Positions 44,228 through 53,233 of a stretch of 64,000 nucleotides of DNA are shown here, one piece after another. This DNA is from M3007 sp040397785. GTDB lineage: Bacteria; Bacteroidota; Bacteroidia; Chitinophagales; Saprospiraceae. The stretch covers positions 1 to 64,000 of the forward strand of contig JBBAVI010000016.1 of assembly GCA_040397785.1 (NCBI GenBank), given 5' to 3'. The notes beneath the pieces are model-generated. The model had not been told where the DNA came from. It made no database searches and saw only the letters and a program-made list of their open reading frames with translations. Within the stretch, counting starts at the first letter, position 1, and the number at the start of each line of letters is the position of its first letter. A program made the translations under genes and the position numbers.

Positions 44228-44815
44228 ATGTTGAATCGTCACACTCGTTTCCTGCTTTTTTGCCTTTTACTTGTCGTCCTGCAAGCGCCAGCCTTTGCGC
44301 AACAAACCAATGTCCGTAAAGAAATTGGGCTGGGTTTCACAGGGTTGAATTTTAATTCTTCCAATTCTTTCTCTGCTTTCTATAAAAAGGAAATCAAGGA
44401 AAACGTGTACCGCCGCCTGAGTTTTTTAGTAGGGAACATCAATTTATTAAATACCAGCAGCGATTTAACCCGCTTTGATGCCTCCGTTGGGTTTGGTATT
44501 GGTCGGGAAAAACGCAAAGCTTTAGACGAAAAACTATGGTTTTACAGTGGCCCACAATGGACACTAAATACCTTAATTGTAGCGGCAAAAGAAAACCAGC
44601 GGACCAGCAACACCTACAATTTAAGTACAGGTATTGGGTATATTCTTGGTTTTCAGCACAATCTTAACGACCGTTGGGGTATTAACTTGGAAACAATACC
44701 CAGTTTCAGCGTCAGTTACCAATGGGACAATCGATCGGGTTCTGAATCAGAATCTTTTTCGGCAAATGTCTTCTTGAGTAATACCGTGCGGGTTGGCATT
44801 GTACGCCGGTTTTAA
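44228..44815 (+). CDS. Putative outer-membrane beta-barrel protein
   Basis: 195 residues with a signal peptide ending near APAFAQ. Alternating hydrophobic strands and a C-terminal aromatic (ending VRVGIVRRF) suggest a small outer-membrane barrel. I recognise no specific family. Confidence 0.7.
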   Translation: MLNRHTRFLLFCLLLVVLQAPAFAQQTNVRKEIGLGFTGLNFNSSNSFSAFYKKEIKENVYRRLSFLVGNINLLNTSSDLTRFDASVGFGIGREKRKALDEKLWFYSGPQWTLNTLIVAAKENQRTSNTYNLSTGIGYILGFQHNLNDRWGINLETIPSFSVSYQWDNRSGSESESFSANVFLSNTVRVGIVRRF

Positions 44816-44821
44816 GCCGCT

Positions 44822-45529
44822 TTATTTGCGGTCTTTTTTATCTTCTAAAAAATGAAGATCTACATAATACATCATTGGATTATCGGGCTCGATGTACACG
44901 GTAAGTGTCGAGCCCGATTTTATATAAGGAGACGGGTCGATCCATAAATTTTCACTGTCAAACGTATATTCCTGTTGTTGCAGCGGGTCTGTCCATTTAC
45001 ACCGTACCACCAACGGCGATTGCCCATTCACCGCAAAGGCGCGATTGACAAACACTTCTACAAATTGGGCATCAACCGTTTTTCAGGTGCGCAGCAAATG
45101 CCGATGGTTTTGCCGACGGACGTAATGAAACAACAAGCCGCCATAGCCGACACCGCCAAAGGCCAGGAAAAAAAATCCAAAAAAGACGGGTAAAAACCAT
45201 TGATCAAATCCGCTCAAAACGACCTGATCGGGCATTTGGGGATTGTACCAGAGCGTTACCTTATCGCCGACTCCATACGCGGGTGGACTAGAAAAAATAT
45301 TGGATCGGTAAGTATGCGTGCTATCACCGGGGCCATGAAACTCAATAATTGGTGCCGAATTACCATCATTATTGCCTTGCATGGCTACCACAAAGCCCTG
45401 GACTTTAATGCCGTTTTGCATGGTACAGTAGTCGTTCCACTGTATGACGGCCGCGATGCCCCCAAAGAGTGTCCCAAATGCCGCAAAAATTAGAAAGAAA
45501 AAGGTTGTTCCTTGAAAAAAGCGTTTCAT
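44822..45529 (-). pseudogene. DUF3592 protein gene interrupted by an in-frame TGA
   Basis: The frame runs from ATG 45529 through codon 148, meets TGA (45085-45083), and continues open in the same frame to 44822. The first part has an N-terminal membrane helix, a DUF3592-like core (KVQGFVVAMQGNNDG; VTLWYNPQMPDQ) and a second helix (FGGVGYGGLLFHYV). The continuation reads K-T-V-D-A-Q-F-V-E-V-F-V-N-R and then WIDPSPY and VYIEPDNPMMYYVDL, as intact DUF3592 family members do after their second helix. A GGA-to-TGA change at one codon explains the break. It lies 29 bases after the DUF4286 gene on the same strand. It could be a real nonsense mutation or a sequencing error. Confidence 0.75.
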
Positions 45530-45558
45530 CGAGTTGGGGATCGTTGCTTTTAAGGTGC

Positions 45559-45879
45559 TTAAAGATGTTCGTTGTGATCGACGACCTCCATGACCGTTCG
45601 AAATACCACGTATTTGCCGTCATACCGCGCTTTTACTTTTGCCTGAAGATCAAGTGCGTAAGTATCATTGTATTGAATGAGGTGGGCCATATCTTTTACC
45701 AAATATTGCACCGTGTACACCTCCGCATCCTCGTGCTCATGGCCCAACATTTTATTAAGCCGGTAAGACAAAAACATGCCGGTCGACATCACGTCTGGAA
45801 TATGGCTGTCGCGCATCCAGTTTAGCCAATCTTCGTGCACACTCAATTCAATGGTAACCGTAACATTATATAAGAGCAT
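45559..45879 (-). CDS. DUF4286 family protein
   Basis: 106 residues from ATG 45879, starting MLLYNVTVTIELSVHEDWLNW as in other DUF4286 members; HIPDVMSTGMFLSYRLNKML and YTVQYLVKDMAHLIQYNDTY are further family segments. It has a ferredoxin-like fold of unknown role. A GTG at 45909 would lie within the -7 element TATTTTTG (45916-45909), so 45879 is preferred. Probably co-transcribed with the DUF3592 gene. Confidence 0.85.
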   Translation of the reverse strand: MLLYNVTVTIELSVHEDWLNWMRDSHIPDVMSTGMFLSYRLNKMLGHEHEDAEVYTVQYLVKDMAHLIQYNDTYALDLQAKVKARYDGKYVVFRTVMEVVDHNEHL

Positions 45880-45908
45880 AAAAAGCAATAATAAGGTGGT
45901 TGTTTGCA

Positions 45909-45916
45909 CAAAAATA
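45909..45916 (-). promoter_or_regulatory. -7 promoter element (TATTTTTG) of the DUF4286-DUF3592 pair
   Basis: An exact TAnnTTTG match, 29 bases upstream of ATG 45879. Confidence 0.5.
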
Positions 45917-46006
45917 CGTGTAATCCCGCGTTTGTTTAAAACTTGTTGGGTAAAAATGGCAAACTACCATGATTTTTAGCGATTTTAAAAGAAATTATTC
46001 TAATAT

Positions 46007-46021
46007 TGTACTTTAAGTACA
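46007..46021. promoter_or_regulatory. Palindrome TGTACTTTAAGTACA upstream of a T9SS cargo gene
   Basis: A 7-bp-arm palindrome 14 bases before the ATG at 46036. It could be an operator; no regulator is known. Confidence 0.3.
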
Positions 46022-46035
46022 TTCAGTAGGAACCT

Positions 46036-48798
46036 ATGAATTCAAAACGCCATTTTTTGCTCTTTTTGCTGTTGACTTTGCTCGCAGCACCCACTTTTTT
46101 GTGGGCCACCCACAACCGCGCCGGAGAAATTCACATTCGCCAGATTGGGCCGCTTACCATTGAAGCGACCATTATTACCTGGACAAAAGCCAGTAGTATC
46201 AATGCCGATCGCGATACGCTCACCATTTGTTGGGGCGATTTTGTTTGCGAAGCTGTGAACCGCAGCAATGGCCCTAATGATAAAGGGGTTGTTTGGCCGG
46301 GCGATATCAAATACAACTTGTATGTAGCCCGACACACTTACGCAGGTCCGGCAACTTTCCGGATTTCCATGACCGACCCCAACCGTATTGCGGGCATTCT
46401 GAATGTAAATCCGCCCTCCAGCGAGAACATTCCGTTTCACCTCGAAACGGTGTACTCGTTTCAAGATCCACAATTTGGTGGATCCAACACGACCCCATAT
46501 TTATTGCAACCCCCCATTGATCAGGCATGCAAGGGAAAACCCTTCAAACACAACCCAAATGCCTATGATCCCGATGGCGATAGCTTATCCTACGAATTTA
46601 TCGTACCCCTGCAAAGCGTAAATACCCCTGTTCCCAATTACAGTTTTCCCAATTTCATCACACCCGGTCCGAATAATAACCTTTCGATCAATCGAAGAAC
46701 GGGGGATATTTTATGGACGAGTCCGCAGCGGGCGGGCGAGTACAACCTGGCATTTATCATCATTTCGTGGCGAGATGGGGCCCCCATTGATACGACCGTA
46801 CGCGATATGCAGATTTTGGTAGAAACCTGCGATAATAACCCGCCGGTGGTAGAAACCATCGATAAAATATGTGTAGTCGCCGGAAATTTGGTTAAAATTA
46901 ATGTGCGCGGTACAGATCCGGATGCAGGCGATAAAGTACAATTGACTGCGATTGGGGCACCGCTCAGCCAAGGTGCACCAGGCAGCAACGCGATTTTCAC
47001 CGTAAATCCGACAGGCTTTAGTACCCCTCCGGTGAATGGTGTTTTTACCTGGACGCCCCCTTGCGAACAGATTTCAGACCAGGCGTACACCGTCGTGTTT
47101 AAGGCAGTTGATTCCAGTTCGGTGGGTGTTCCCAAATTGGCCGATTTGAAAACAGTGGAAATTAAAGTGGTGGGGCCTGCGCCGGAAGACGTAAAAGTAA
47201 CCGCGCAAATGGGCAAAGTTGAAGTCAGCTGGGAGAAACCCTATTTTTGCGATCAAGCAGCCAACAACTACTTTTTTGGGTTTTCGGTTTGGCGCCGGGA
47301 AGGTAGTAATCCTTTTATTCCCGATACTTGCCAGCCAGGTTTGGCAGGTCGCGGTTATACGGAATTGACTTTTATTACCAAGGACAGTTTTAATGGCCGA
47401 TATATTTATCAGGATACGGCGGTGGAGCGCGGCCGGACGTATTGTTACCGTATTTTGGCCAAGTTTGCGCGTATTTCGGGCGGCGGTTATCCGTACAACA
47501 TTGTAGAAAGCCTACCTTCGGAAGAAGTTTGTGTGCAATTGCCCCGTGATTTACCCCTTATTACCAATGTTTCCGTGTTAAATACCGATCCCGCTACGGG
47601 TCAAATGCAAGTTTGCTGGTCAAAACCAGTAGGTGGCGACCTGGATACCATCATTAACCCTGGACCCTATCGTTATCAGCTTTTGCGTGGCGATGGATTT
47701 GGTCCGGGCGCACTCACCGAAGTACCTGGCGCATCCTTTGTGGCAGCACAATTCTGGCAGGCAAACGATACTTGTTTTACCGATATTGGTTTAAATACCA
47801 ACGGAATCCCTTATCACTACAGGGTGGCATTTTATGTGCGGGGCGAAAATACCCCCCTGGGTTCGTCGAACGAAGCATCCTCTTTATTTCTAAACATTAA
47901 TTCGACCGATCAAGCCAACATTTTAAGCTGGTCGGGCAACATTCCCTGGAATAATTACCGGTACGATATTTATCGGCAGAATGAAACGAGTGGTTTGTTC
48001 GAATTAATTACTTCGACGACCACCCCAACTTATGAGGACCGCGGATTGAACAACGGGAAACAATATTGTTATTATGTGCGCTCGGAAGGGACCTATAGTA
48101 TTGGCGGGGTGATAAACCCTATTTTTAATAATTCGCAAGAAAACTGCGGAGTTCCGATTGATACCGTGCCACCCTGCGCACCTAAATTGACGATTCATAA
48201 TTTGTGCGATGATCCGCAATTTCAAACCAATGAGCCTCCCTACACCAATGCGTTAAGTTGGACCAACCCGAATGTGCAATGTGATGGCTCCGATGATGCG
48301 GTCGCGTACCGCATTTGGTATGCCGCGGATAAAACGGTGCCGCTGAGTTCGATTCAACAGATCAATGGGGCAACGAATTTGCAATTCAATCACTTATTAC
48401 CAGATGGCCTGGCGGGATGTTATGCGGTTTCGGCCATTGACTCCGTTGGAAACGAGAGTGTTTTGAGTGATACGATTTGTGTGGATAATTGTCCGGAGTA
48501 CCGTTTACCGAATGCCTTTACGCCCAACGGCGATGATAAAAACGACCTGTTTACCCCTTTTCCGGGCTGGCGTTTTATTGAACGCGTCGATTTTCAAGTA
48601 TTTAATCGCTGGGGCAATGCTGTATTTCAAACATCAGATCCCAACTTGAATTGGGCGGGCCGCGATGCGGAGGGCAAGGCGCTTTCGGATGGTACCTATT
48701 TTTATGTATGCAAAATTTATGAAAAACGGGTAGATGGTGTGGTGCTCCGTTCGGGGGTACTAAGCGGATACATTGAATTGATTGCTGCTTCCCGATAA
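46036..48798 (+). CDS. T9SS type B sorting-domain protein with fibronectin III-like domains
   Basis: 920 residues. A signal peptide ends near FLWAT. The N-terminal THNRAGEIHIRQIG region and YDPDGDSLSYEF are typical of large Bacteroidota surface proteins. A cadherin/Ig-like part (to about 380) is followed by at least three FN3-like domains (about 385-800). The last about 90 residues (CPEYRLPNAFTPNGDDKND to GVLSGYIELI) are a gliding-motility-associated C-terminal (CHU_C, type B) domain, directing export through T9SS. No catalytic residues are visible; an adhesive or structural role is likely. Confidence 0.87.
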   Translation: MNSKRHFLLFLLLTLLAAPTFLWATHNRAGEIHIRQIGPLTIEATIITWTKASSINADRDTLTICWGDFVCEAVNRSNGPNDKGVVWPGDIKYNLYVARHTYAGPATFRISMTDPNRIAGILNVNPPSSENIPFHLETVYSFQDPQFGGSNTTPYLLQPPIDQACKGKPFKHNPNAYDPDGDSLSYEFIVPLQSVNTPVPNYSFPNFITPGPNNNLSINRRTGDILWTSPQRAGEYNLAFIIISWRDGAPIDTTVRDMQILVETCDNNPPVVETIDKICVVAGNLVKINVRGTDPDAGDKVQLTAIGAPLSQGAPGSNAIFTVNPTGFSTPPVNGVFTWTPPCEQISDQAYTVVFKAVDSSSVGVPKLADLKTVEIKVVGPAPEDVKVTAQMGKVEVSWEKPYFCDQAANNYFFGFSVWRREGSNPFIPDTCQPGLAGRGYTELTFITKDSFNGRYIYQDTAVERGRTYCYRILAKFARISGGGYPYNIVESLPSEEVCVQLPRDLPLITNVSVLNTDPATGQMQVCWSKPVGGDLDTIINPGPYRYQLLRGDGFGPGALTEVPGASFVAAQFWQANDTCFTDIGLNTNGIPYHYRVAFYVRGENTPLGSSNEASSLFLNINSTDQANILSWSGNIPWNNYRYDIYRQNETSGLFELITSTTTPTYEDRGLNNGKQYCYYVRSEGTYSIGGVINPIFNNSQENCGVPIDTVPPCAPKLTIHNLCDDPQFQTNEPPYTNALSWTNPNVQCDGSDDAVAYRIWYAADKTVPLSSIQQINGATNLQFNHLLPDGLAGCYAVSAIDSVGNESVLSDTICVDNCPEYRLPNAFTPNGDDKNDLFTPFPGWRFIERVDFQVFNRWGNAVFQTSDPNLNWAGRDAEGKALSDGTYFYVCKIYEKRVDGVVLRSGVLSGYIELIAASR

Positions 48799-48804
48799 AA
48801 ATTG

Positions 48805-48840
48805 GTTGCGGCAGGTATTTTAAAATTTACCTGCCGCAAC
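48805..48840. terminator. Hairpin between two converging genes
   Basis: A perfect 13-bp pair GTTGCGGCAGGTA/TACCTGCCGCAAC with a 10-base A/T loop, between the T9SS cargo gene and the PIG-L gene. Confidence 0.65.
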
Positions 48841-48846
48841 ACCATC

Positions 48847-51360
48847 TTATTTATTTCCCAGCGATAACATATTGGCAAACAAGCGGTAGGCCCCGGGCAC
48901 ACCAGCAGGTAATTCCCGGAAAAAGGAGAGGCTTGTGTAGACGTATTGTCCTTTGCCATAAGGTGCAATCAACAAGGCGCTATCGGCTGCTTTTTCGCCT
49001 GGATCATTGCAAGAAATGGGGGCCGCAAATTTTGCGTCCCACTCGCTCGCAAAATACAAACCGCGTTCCTGTACCCAATTGTTAAAATCGGCGGCCGTCA
49101 GTTTATTAGGCGTGTTGAGCACCGGATGTTCTGGTAACAGAAACCGCACCTCCGAGCGCTCATCCGTAACACGGGTGCGCGCAAGTTTCATCGGGAATGG
49201 AGCCACTTTTTCCACAAACAGGTCGAAATTATTATTATACTGCACAATGAGCGTCCCGCCTTGTTCGGTGTATTCCATCAATTTAGTTTGATGCTGTACC
49301 AGTGCTTCCTTGGTATTGTAGGCCCGGATCCCCAGTACGATGGCATCAAATTTTTTGAGGTTTTTTTGCTCAAAGTCTTTGTCTTCCAGCAAGGTAACAT
49401 TGCAGCCCATTTGGCGTAGCGCGTTTGGCACATCGTCGCCAGCACCCATATAGTAGCCAATATTTTTTGCTTTAACAGCAATATCGGTTCGTGCAGCACG
49501 GGCATTGGCAGGCAGCAATACATTTTGCTGTGGAATATGGTCGTATTTGATGGGCACCATTTTCAGGCTAAAATCCTGATTATCGACCCGTACCAGGGCA
49601 TTTATTCTACCTGCATTGGTAGAGCCGCCTGTGGTTACGGTGAAAAAAAGCGTTTTTTCTTCGCCTTTGTTTTTAAACTGCACCGGCACTTCGGAAGGTG
49701 TAACCGTCCAGCCGTCGGGTGCGGTCAGGGAAACATAGCCGCGCAGATTTTCGCGGTTGGCTTTAAATCGCACACCAATATCGCGGCTGTTGTTGGTAAA
49801 CAAATAACTAGGCTGATCGAACTCTACAAACGCGGCGGGTAAAACTTCAAAGGGCCGCCAAATTTCGCCGATGGCAGGTTCTTCTATTTTGTACGCAACA
49901 TCGGTGTCGTATTCGATTGCTTCCCCCGCGATGGTGATCGACCAACGTACAGAAAGGAAACGCGGTGTTTCGGGTAGGCCGCGCAAGGTTTGTTCGGGCA
50001 CGGTGTACATGCCTTCATTAAATCCCTGTTGCAGCCAATAAGGGCCTGTGAAGGGCGCGTTTTCGGGCAATTTGATTTTCTTTTCTAACTTAAACGCTTT
50101 ATTATTTACCAAATTTAGGGCTAATATGGTATCTTTATTCAGGTTGACATACCGAACTGCGGATAAAGCAACCGGCACATTGGAGCGGTTGATTGCTTCA
50201 ACACGAATGGTGAGCATATCGCCAGGTGCTGCGCTTGGTTCGGCAGCCGTTGCTTCGAGATACAAACCCAGGCAGGACTTAATCACTTGCTTTATTTCGG
50301 CCAGTTTCACCACTTTCCAATAACTATCTGGCAACGTTTTGATCATTTGCATTGCTTTGATCAAATCAGGCACCGAAGCGGCGGGGTTGTTTGGGTTGAA
50401 TTGTTTTTCTACTTTTCCCAGCAGTTTTCCAATTTTTGCACCCCCCTCTACGCGGGTCCAAGTAGTATTGATACCTTCAAACAGGTCATTCGTTTTTGGC
50501 CGTTCGCCTTTTATAAAATCGAACCAATCTACACTTTCGCCGCGTTCGCCAATAGAACCAAAACCTTGGCAGCGGTGCATGGAACGCGCTTCGGCGGCCA
50601 CTTCTGTATTGCTTTTACCTTTAAGCGGCAGGTAAACACCCAAGTCGGCGGAAAAAAGTTTGCTTTTATCCATTTTATCAAACGCTTCCCGACCACCATA
50701 AAACCACCAGGAAGTATTAAAAAACTGGCGTTTGGGCTGCCAAGGTTTTACATATTCAAATTGTGTAGGGTAAGCGTCGGCTTTTCCGGCCAAGTCGAAT
50801 GCTTCCACGGAAAGCATGGCCGAAGCAGTATGGTGCCCGTGGGTTTCGTATTTTTTATCGTGAAAAAAGCGGTTGACAATTACATCCGGCTGGGTTTTGC
50901 GAATCGTCCACACCACATCCGAAAGCACCGCATCTTTGTCCCAAATTTGCAGGGTTTCGTCCGGGTTTTTAGAAAAACCAAAATCGTTGGCGCGGCTAAA
51001 ATATTGTTTGCCCCCATCTACCGAACGTGCCATCAGCAATTCTTCGGTACGCAAAACACCGAGCAATTCCCGAAGTTCGGGACCAACCAGGTTTTGTCCG
51101 CCATCACCCCGGGTTAGCGACAAATAGCTCACATTGTACAGCTTTTCGTTGGAGCAGTAGCTGATAAATCGCTGGTTTTCATCGTCGGGGTGTGCGGCAA
51201 CATACAATACGGAACCCAACACGTTGAGTTTTTTGATGCTTTGTAAAATGTCAGAGGCATTCGGCTTGACTGGCTTTTGGGCAAATGAAGCGATACTGAA
51301 TAGAAGGGTAATCAACAGCAGAACATGCCGGAAAATAAGAGACTGGGTAGAGTGCATCAT
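48847..51360 (-). CDS. PIG-L/LmbE family deacetylase with glutamine-amidotransferase-like domain
   Basis: 837 residues from ATG 51360. A signal peptide ends near SIASFAQ. The LmbE/PIG-L domain (about 30-260) has VLYVAAHPDDENQRF, with the zinc-binding HPDDE, and RFFHDKKYETHGHHTASA. The family hydrolyses N-acetyl groups from GlcNAc-type substrates. A central beta-rich region and a C-terminal DJ-1/glutamine-amidotransferase-like fold (about 630-740) follow. Export implies an envelope or extracellular sugar substrate. A TATTTTCG -7-like element lies at 51393-51386. Confidence 0.85.
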   Translation of the reverse strand: MMHSTQSLIFRHVLLLITLLFSIASFAQKPVKPNASDILQSIKKLNVLGSVLYVAAHPDDENQRFISYCSNEKLYNVSYLSLTRGDGGQNLVGPELRELLGVLRTEELLMARSVDGGKQYFSRANDFGFSKNPDETLQIWDKDAVLSDVVWTIRKTQPDVIVNRFFHDKKYETHGHHTASAMLSVEAFDLAGKADAYPTQFEYVKPWQPKRQFFNTSWWFYGGREAFDKMDKSKLFSADLGVYLPLKGKSNTEVAAEARSMHRCQGFGSIGERGESVDWFDFIKGERPKTNDLFEGINTTWTRVEGGAKIGKLLGKVEKQFNPNNPAASVPDLIKAMQMIKTLPDSYWKVVKLAEIKQVIKSCLGLYLEATAAEPSAAPGDMLTIRVEAINRSNVPVALSAVRYVNLNKDTILALNLVNNKAFKLEKKIKLPENAPFTGPYWLQQGFNEGMYTVPEQTLRGLPETPRFLSVRWSITIAGEAIEYDTDVAYKIEEPAIGEIWRPFEVLPAAFVEFDQPSYLFTNNSRDIGVRFKANRENLRGYVSLTAPDGWTVTPSEVPVQFKNKGEEKTLFFTVTTGGSTNAGRINALVRVDNQDFSLKMVPIKYDHIPQQNVLLPANARAARTDIAVKAKNIGYYMGAGDDVPNALRQMGCNVTLLEDKDFEQKNLKKFDAIVLGIRAYNTKEALVQHQTKLMEYTEQGGTLIVQYNNNFDLFVEKVAPFPMKLARTRVTDERSEVRFLLPEHPVLNTPNKLTAADFNNWVQERGLYFASEWDAKFAAPISCNDPGEKAADSALLIAPYGKGQYVYTSLSFFRELPAGVPGAYRLFANMLSLGNK

Positions 51361-51534
51361 GCTAGTATCGGGAAGGTTTGAACTGCGAAAATAAACCCGC
51401 TCATGTTGCTTTTGTTGCAAAATGAATTTTTTTTAGTCAATTGGCCGAAAAGAGCCCCTGTTTGACAAACATTCGCGGAGGCATTCTATTATATCTTGAC
51501 AAGACGATCAATCCATCTTTACAACAAACGACCA

Positions 51535-52416
51535 ATGCGTATTAAAGTTTTTTTTCGCCGCTTCATGTATATCACGCTTTTTTTCCTGGCCGTTTGGGTC
51601 GTCTGTGTGCAGGCGGGCTGTCTGGCTATGCGGACCCCCGATAAGAAATGGGCGGAGAAATTGCACGAAAAGGGGCAGCAGGCTGTTGTTCAATTTGTAG
51701 ATGTGCCCAACGGCCGCGGCCGCAATTTGCACACGGTTTCCATTAAAAGTTCGGACACCCTGCCCTGGGTGCTTTTTGTGCATGGTTCGCCGGGGGCTTC
51801 TGATGCATTTATTGAATATTTGGCAGATACCGTATTGACGCGCCATTTTAACCTCGTTGCCTTTGATCGGGCTGGTTTTGGGTACAGCGGTTTTGGTCGA
51901 CCAGAAACAACGCTCGCCGGGCAGGCGGCAGACATGAAAGCGATTGCCGATCATTTTGCCCCGGGCCAGGCGCTCGTTTTGTTGGGACATTCGTTGGGCG
52001 GGCCCTTAATTTGTCGATTTGCGATGGACTATCCGGCACAAACCCGGGCGCTTATTGATGTAGCAGGGTCGATTGACCCCAATTTAGAGCCGCGTCAGTG
52101 GTGGGTGCCAGTGATCGATAATCCGCCGGTCAAATGGCTGATTCCCAAAGCCTTGTGGACATCCAACCATGAGATCCGGTATTTATCGGACGAACTAAAT
52201 AAAATGATGCCGATGTGGGACGATATTACCTGTCCGGTTCATTTGATTCATGCGGAAGACGACCGGTTGGTTCCAATTGGCAATGTTGCTTTTGCGGATA
52301 AAATGCTCATCAACTCGAGCAATAAAAAAGAGACCATCCTGCCGAAAGGCGATCATTTCATTCTTTGGAGCCGCATGGATATTGTTAAGCAGGCCTTGTT
52401 GGATTTTGCCCGGTAA
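51535..52416 (+). CDS. Alpha/beta hydrolase, probable lipoprotein
   Basis: 293 residues from ATG 51535; the frame extends further only to a TTG at 51496. The hydrophobic N-terminus ends in VQAGC, a plausible lipobox. The triad is readable: FVHGSPGASDAF (oxyanion), LLGHSLGGPLICRF (Ser), AEDDRLVP (Asp) and KGDHFILW (His). The substrate is unknown. It converges on the polysaccharide deacetylase gene. Confidence 0.83.
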   Translation: MRIKVFFRRFMYITLFFLAVWVVCVQAGCLAMRTPDKKWAEKLHEKGQQAVVQFVDVPNGRGRNLHTVSIKSSDTLPWVLFVHGSPGASDAFIEYLADTVLTRHFNLVAFDRAGFGYSGFGRPETTLAGQAADMKAIADHFAPGQALVLLGHSLGGPLICRFAMDYPAQTRALIDVAGSIDPNLEPRQWWVPVIDNPPVKWLIPKALWTSNHEIRYLSDELNKMMPMWDDITCPVHLIHAEDDRLVPIGNVAFADKMLINSSNKKETILPKGDHFILWSRMDIVKQALLDFAR

Positions 52417-53082
52417 TTATTTTTCGGGAATAGCATCGAAGCGGTAGCCTTTTCCCGAAAAATGTTCGAGGATGGCTGGCAACACCACCCGCAAGTTTTC
52501 GGCCGCTTTGATATTATCGTGTAGTACGACAATCGACCCAGGCCGGGCATTGCTCAACACATTATCACAGCATTTTTGCGGTGTTATGGTTGGGTCAAAA
52601 TCACCGCTCAGTACATCCCACATAATCAGCCGGTATTGGCTGCTGAGTTCTTTGCGTTGGCTTCTGCGCAGGCGGCCATAAGGTGGTCGAAACAGTTTGC
52701 TTTGTACCCAATGGGCGCATTCCTGTACATTTTCGAGGTAAGTTTCGTCGGCCGTTTTCCATCCGTTGAGGTGATTGTAGGTATGATTTCCTACCGTATG
52801 ACCATCTTGAAGAATTTGCCGGTAAATTTCCGGATGTTTGCGCACATTTTCGCCGACACAAAAAAAAGTGGCTTTTGCTTTGTAACGTCGCAAGATTTCG
52901 AGTACCCAAGGCGTGAGTTCGGGAATTGGGCCATCGTCAAAAGTGAGGTATAAAACGGGATCTGCCGTAGCGATCCGCCATTCAAAACCAGGTAAAATGG
53001 TTTGAAGCAAAAAGGGTGTTCGTGCAAGGTACATAGATCGGTAAATGGATGACCAAAGTTTTTGATTAAAAAAAAGACGCAT
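52417..53082 (-). CDS. Polysaccharide deacetylase (NodB domain)
   Basis: 221 residues from ATG 53082. YLTFDDGPIPELTPWVL contains the metal-binding Asp pair, VGNHTYNHLNG gives the two zinc histidines, and RPPYGRLR the arginine motif; WDVLSGDFDP and VLHDN complete the NodB active site. It removes acetyl groups from chitin-like or peptidoglycan sugars. The 76 extra upstream codons in the same frame run into the gltX start on the other strand and are not conserved, so I exclude them. A TM or signal segment is not clear. Confidence 0.87.
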   Translation of the reverse strand: MRLFFNQKLWSSIYRSMYLARTPFLLQTILPGFEWRIATADPVLYLTFDDGPIPELTPWVLEILRRYKAKATFFCVGENVRKHPEIYRQILQDGHTVGNHTYNHLNGWKTADETYLENVQECAHWVQSKLFRPPYGRLRRSQRKELSSQYRLIMWDVLSGDFDPTITPQKCCDNVLSNARPGSIVVLHDNIKAAENLRVVLPAILEHFSGKGYRFDAIPEK

Positions 53083-53217
53083 CCGGTCAGGCTTTCGGTG
53101 ATGTCCGATGGCGTTGAAACAAGATTGCGTCTTTTGAAGTGTAAGTATCATACCATAAGAATTGTGCCAAGCTTGGTCAAAGCGACACAGTTGCGCGCAA
53201 TATTCCATAAAATAACT

Positions 53218-53225
53218 TATTTTTG
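53218..53225 (+). promoter_or_regulatory. -7 promoter element (TATTTTTG) of gltX
   Basis: An exact TAnnTTTG match only 8 bases before the gltX ATG, with TTGC 23 bases upstream. The leader should be extremely short or absent. Confidence 0.5.
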
Positions 53226-53233
53226 CAACTCCT

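Noticed and set aside
44822..45529. Frameshift as explanation of the broken DUF3592 gene
   Set aside because: Both parts are in the same frame (474 bases between their reference codons, a multiple of 3), so a stop codon and not an indel splits the gene.
48480..48488. Exact DnaA box TGTGGATAA inside a T9SS gene
   Set aside because: Single site within coding DNA with no neighbours; a chance match is more likely.
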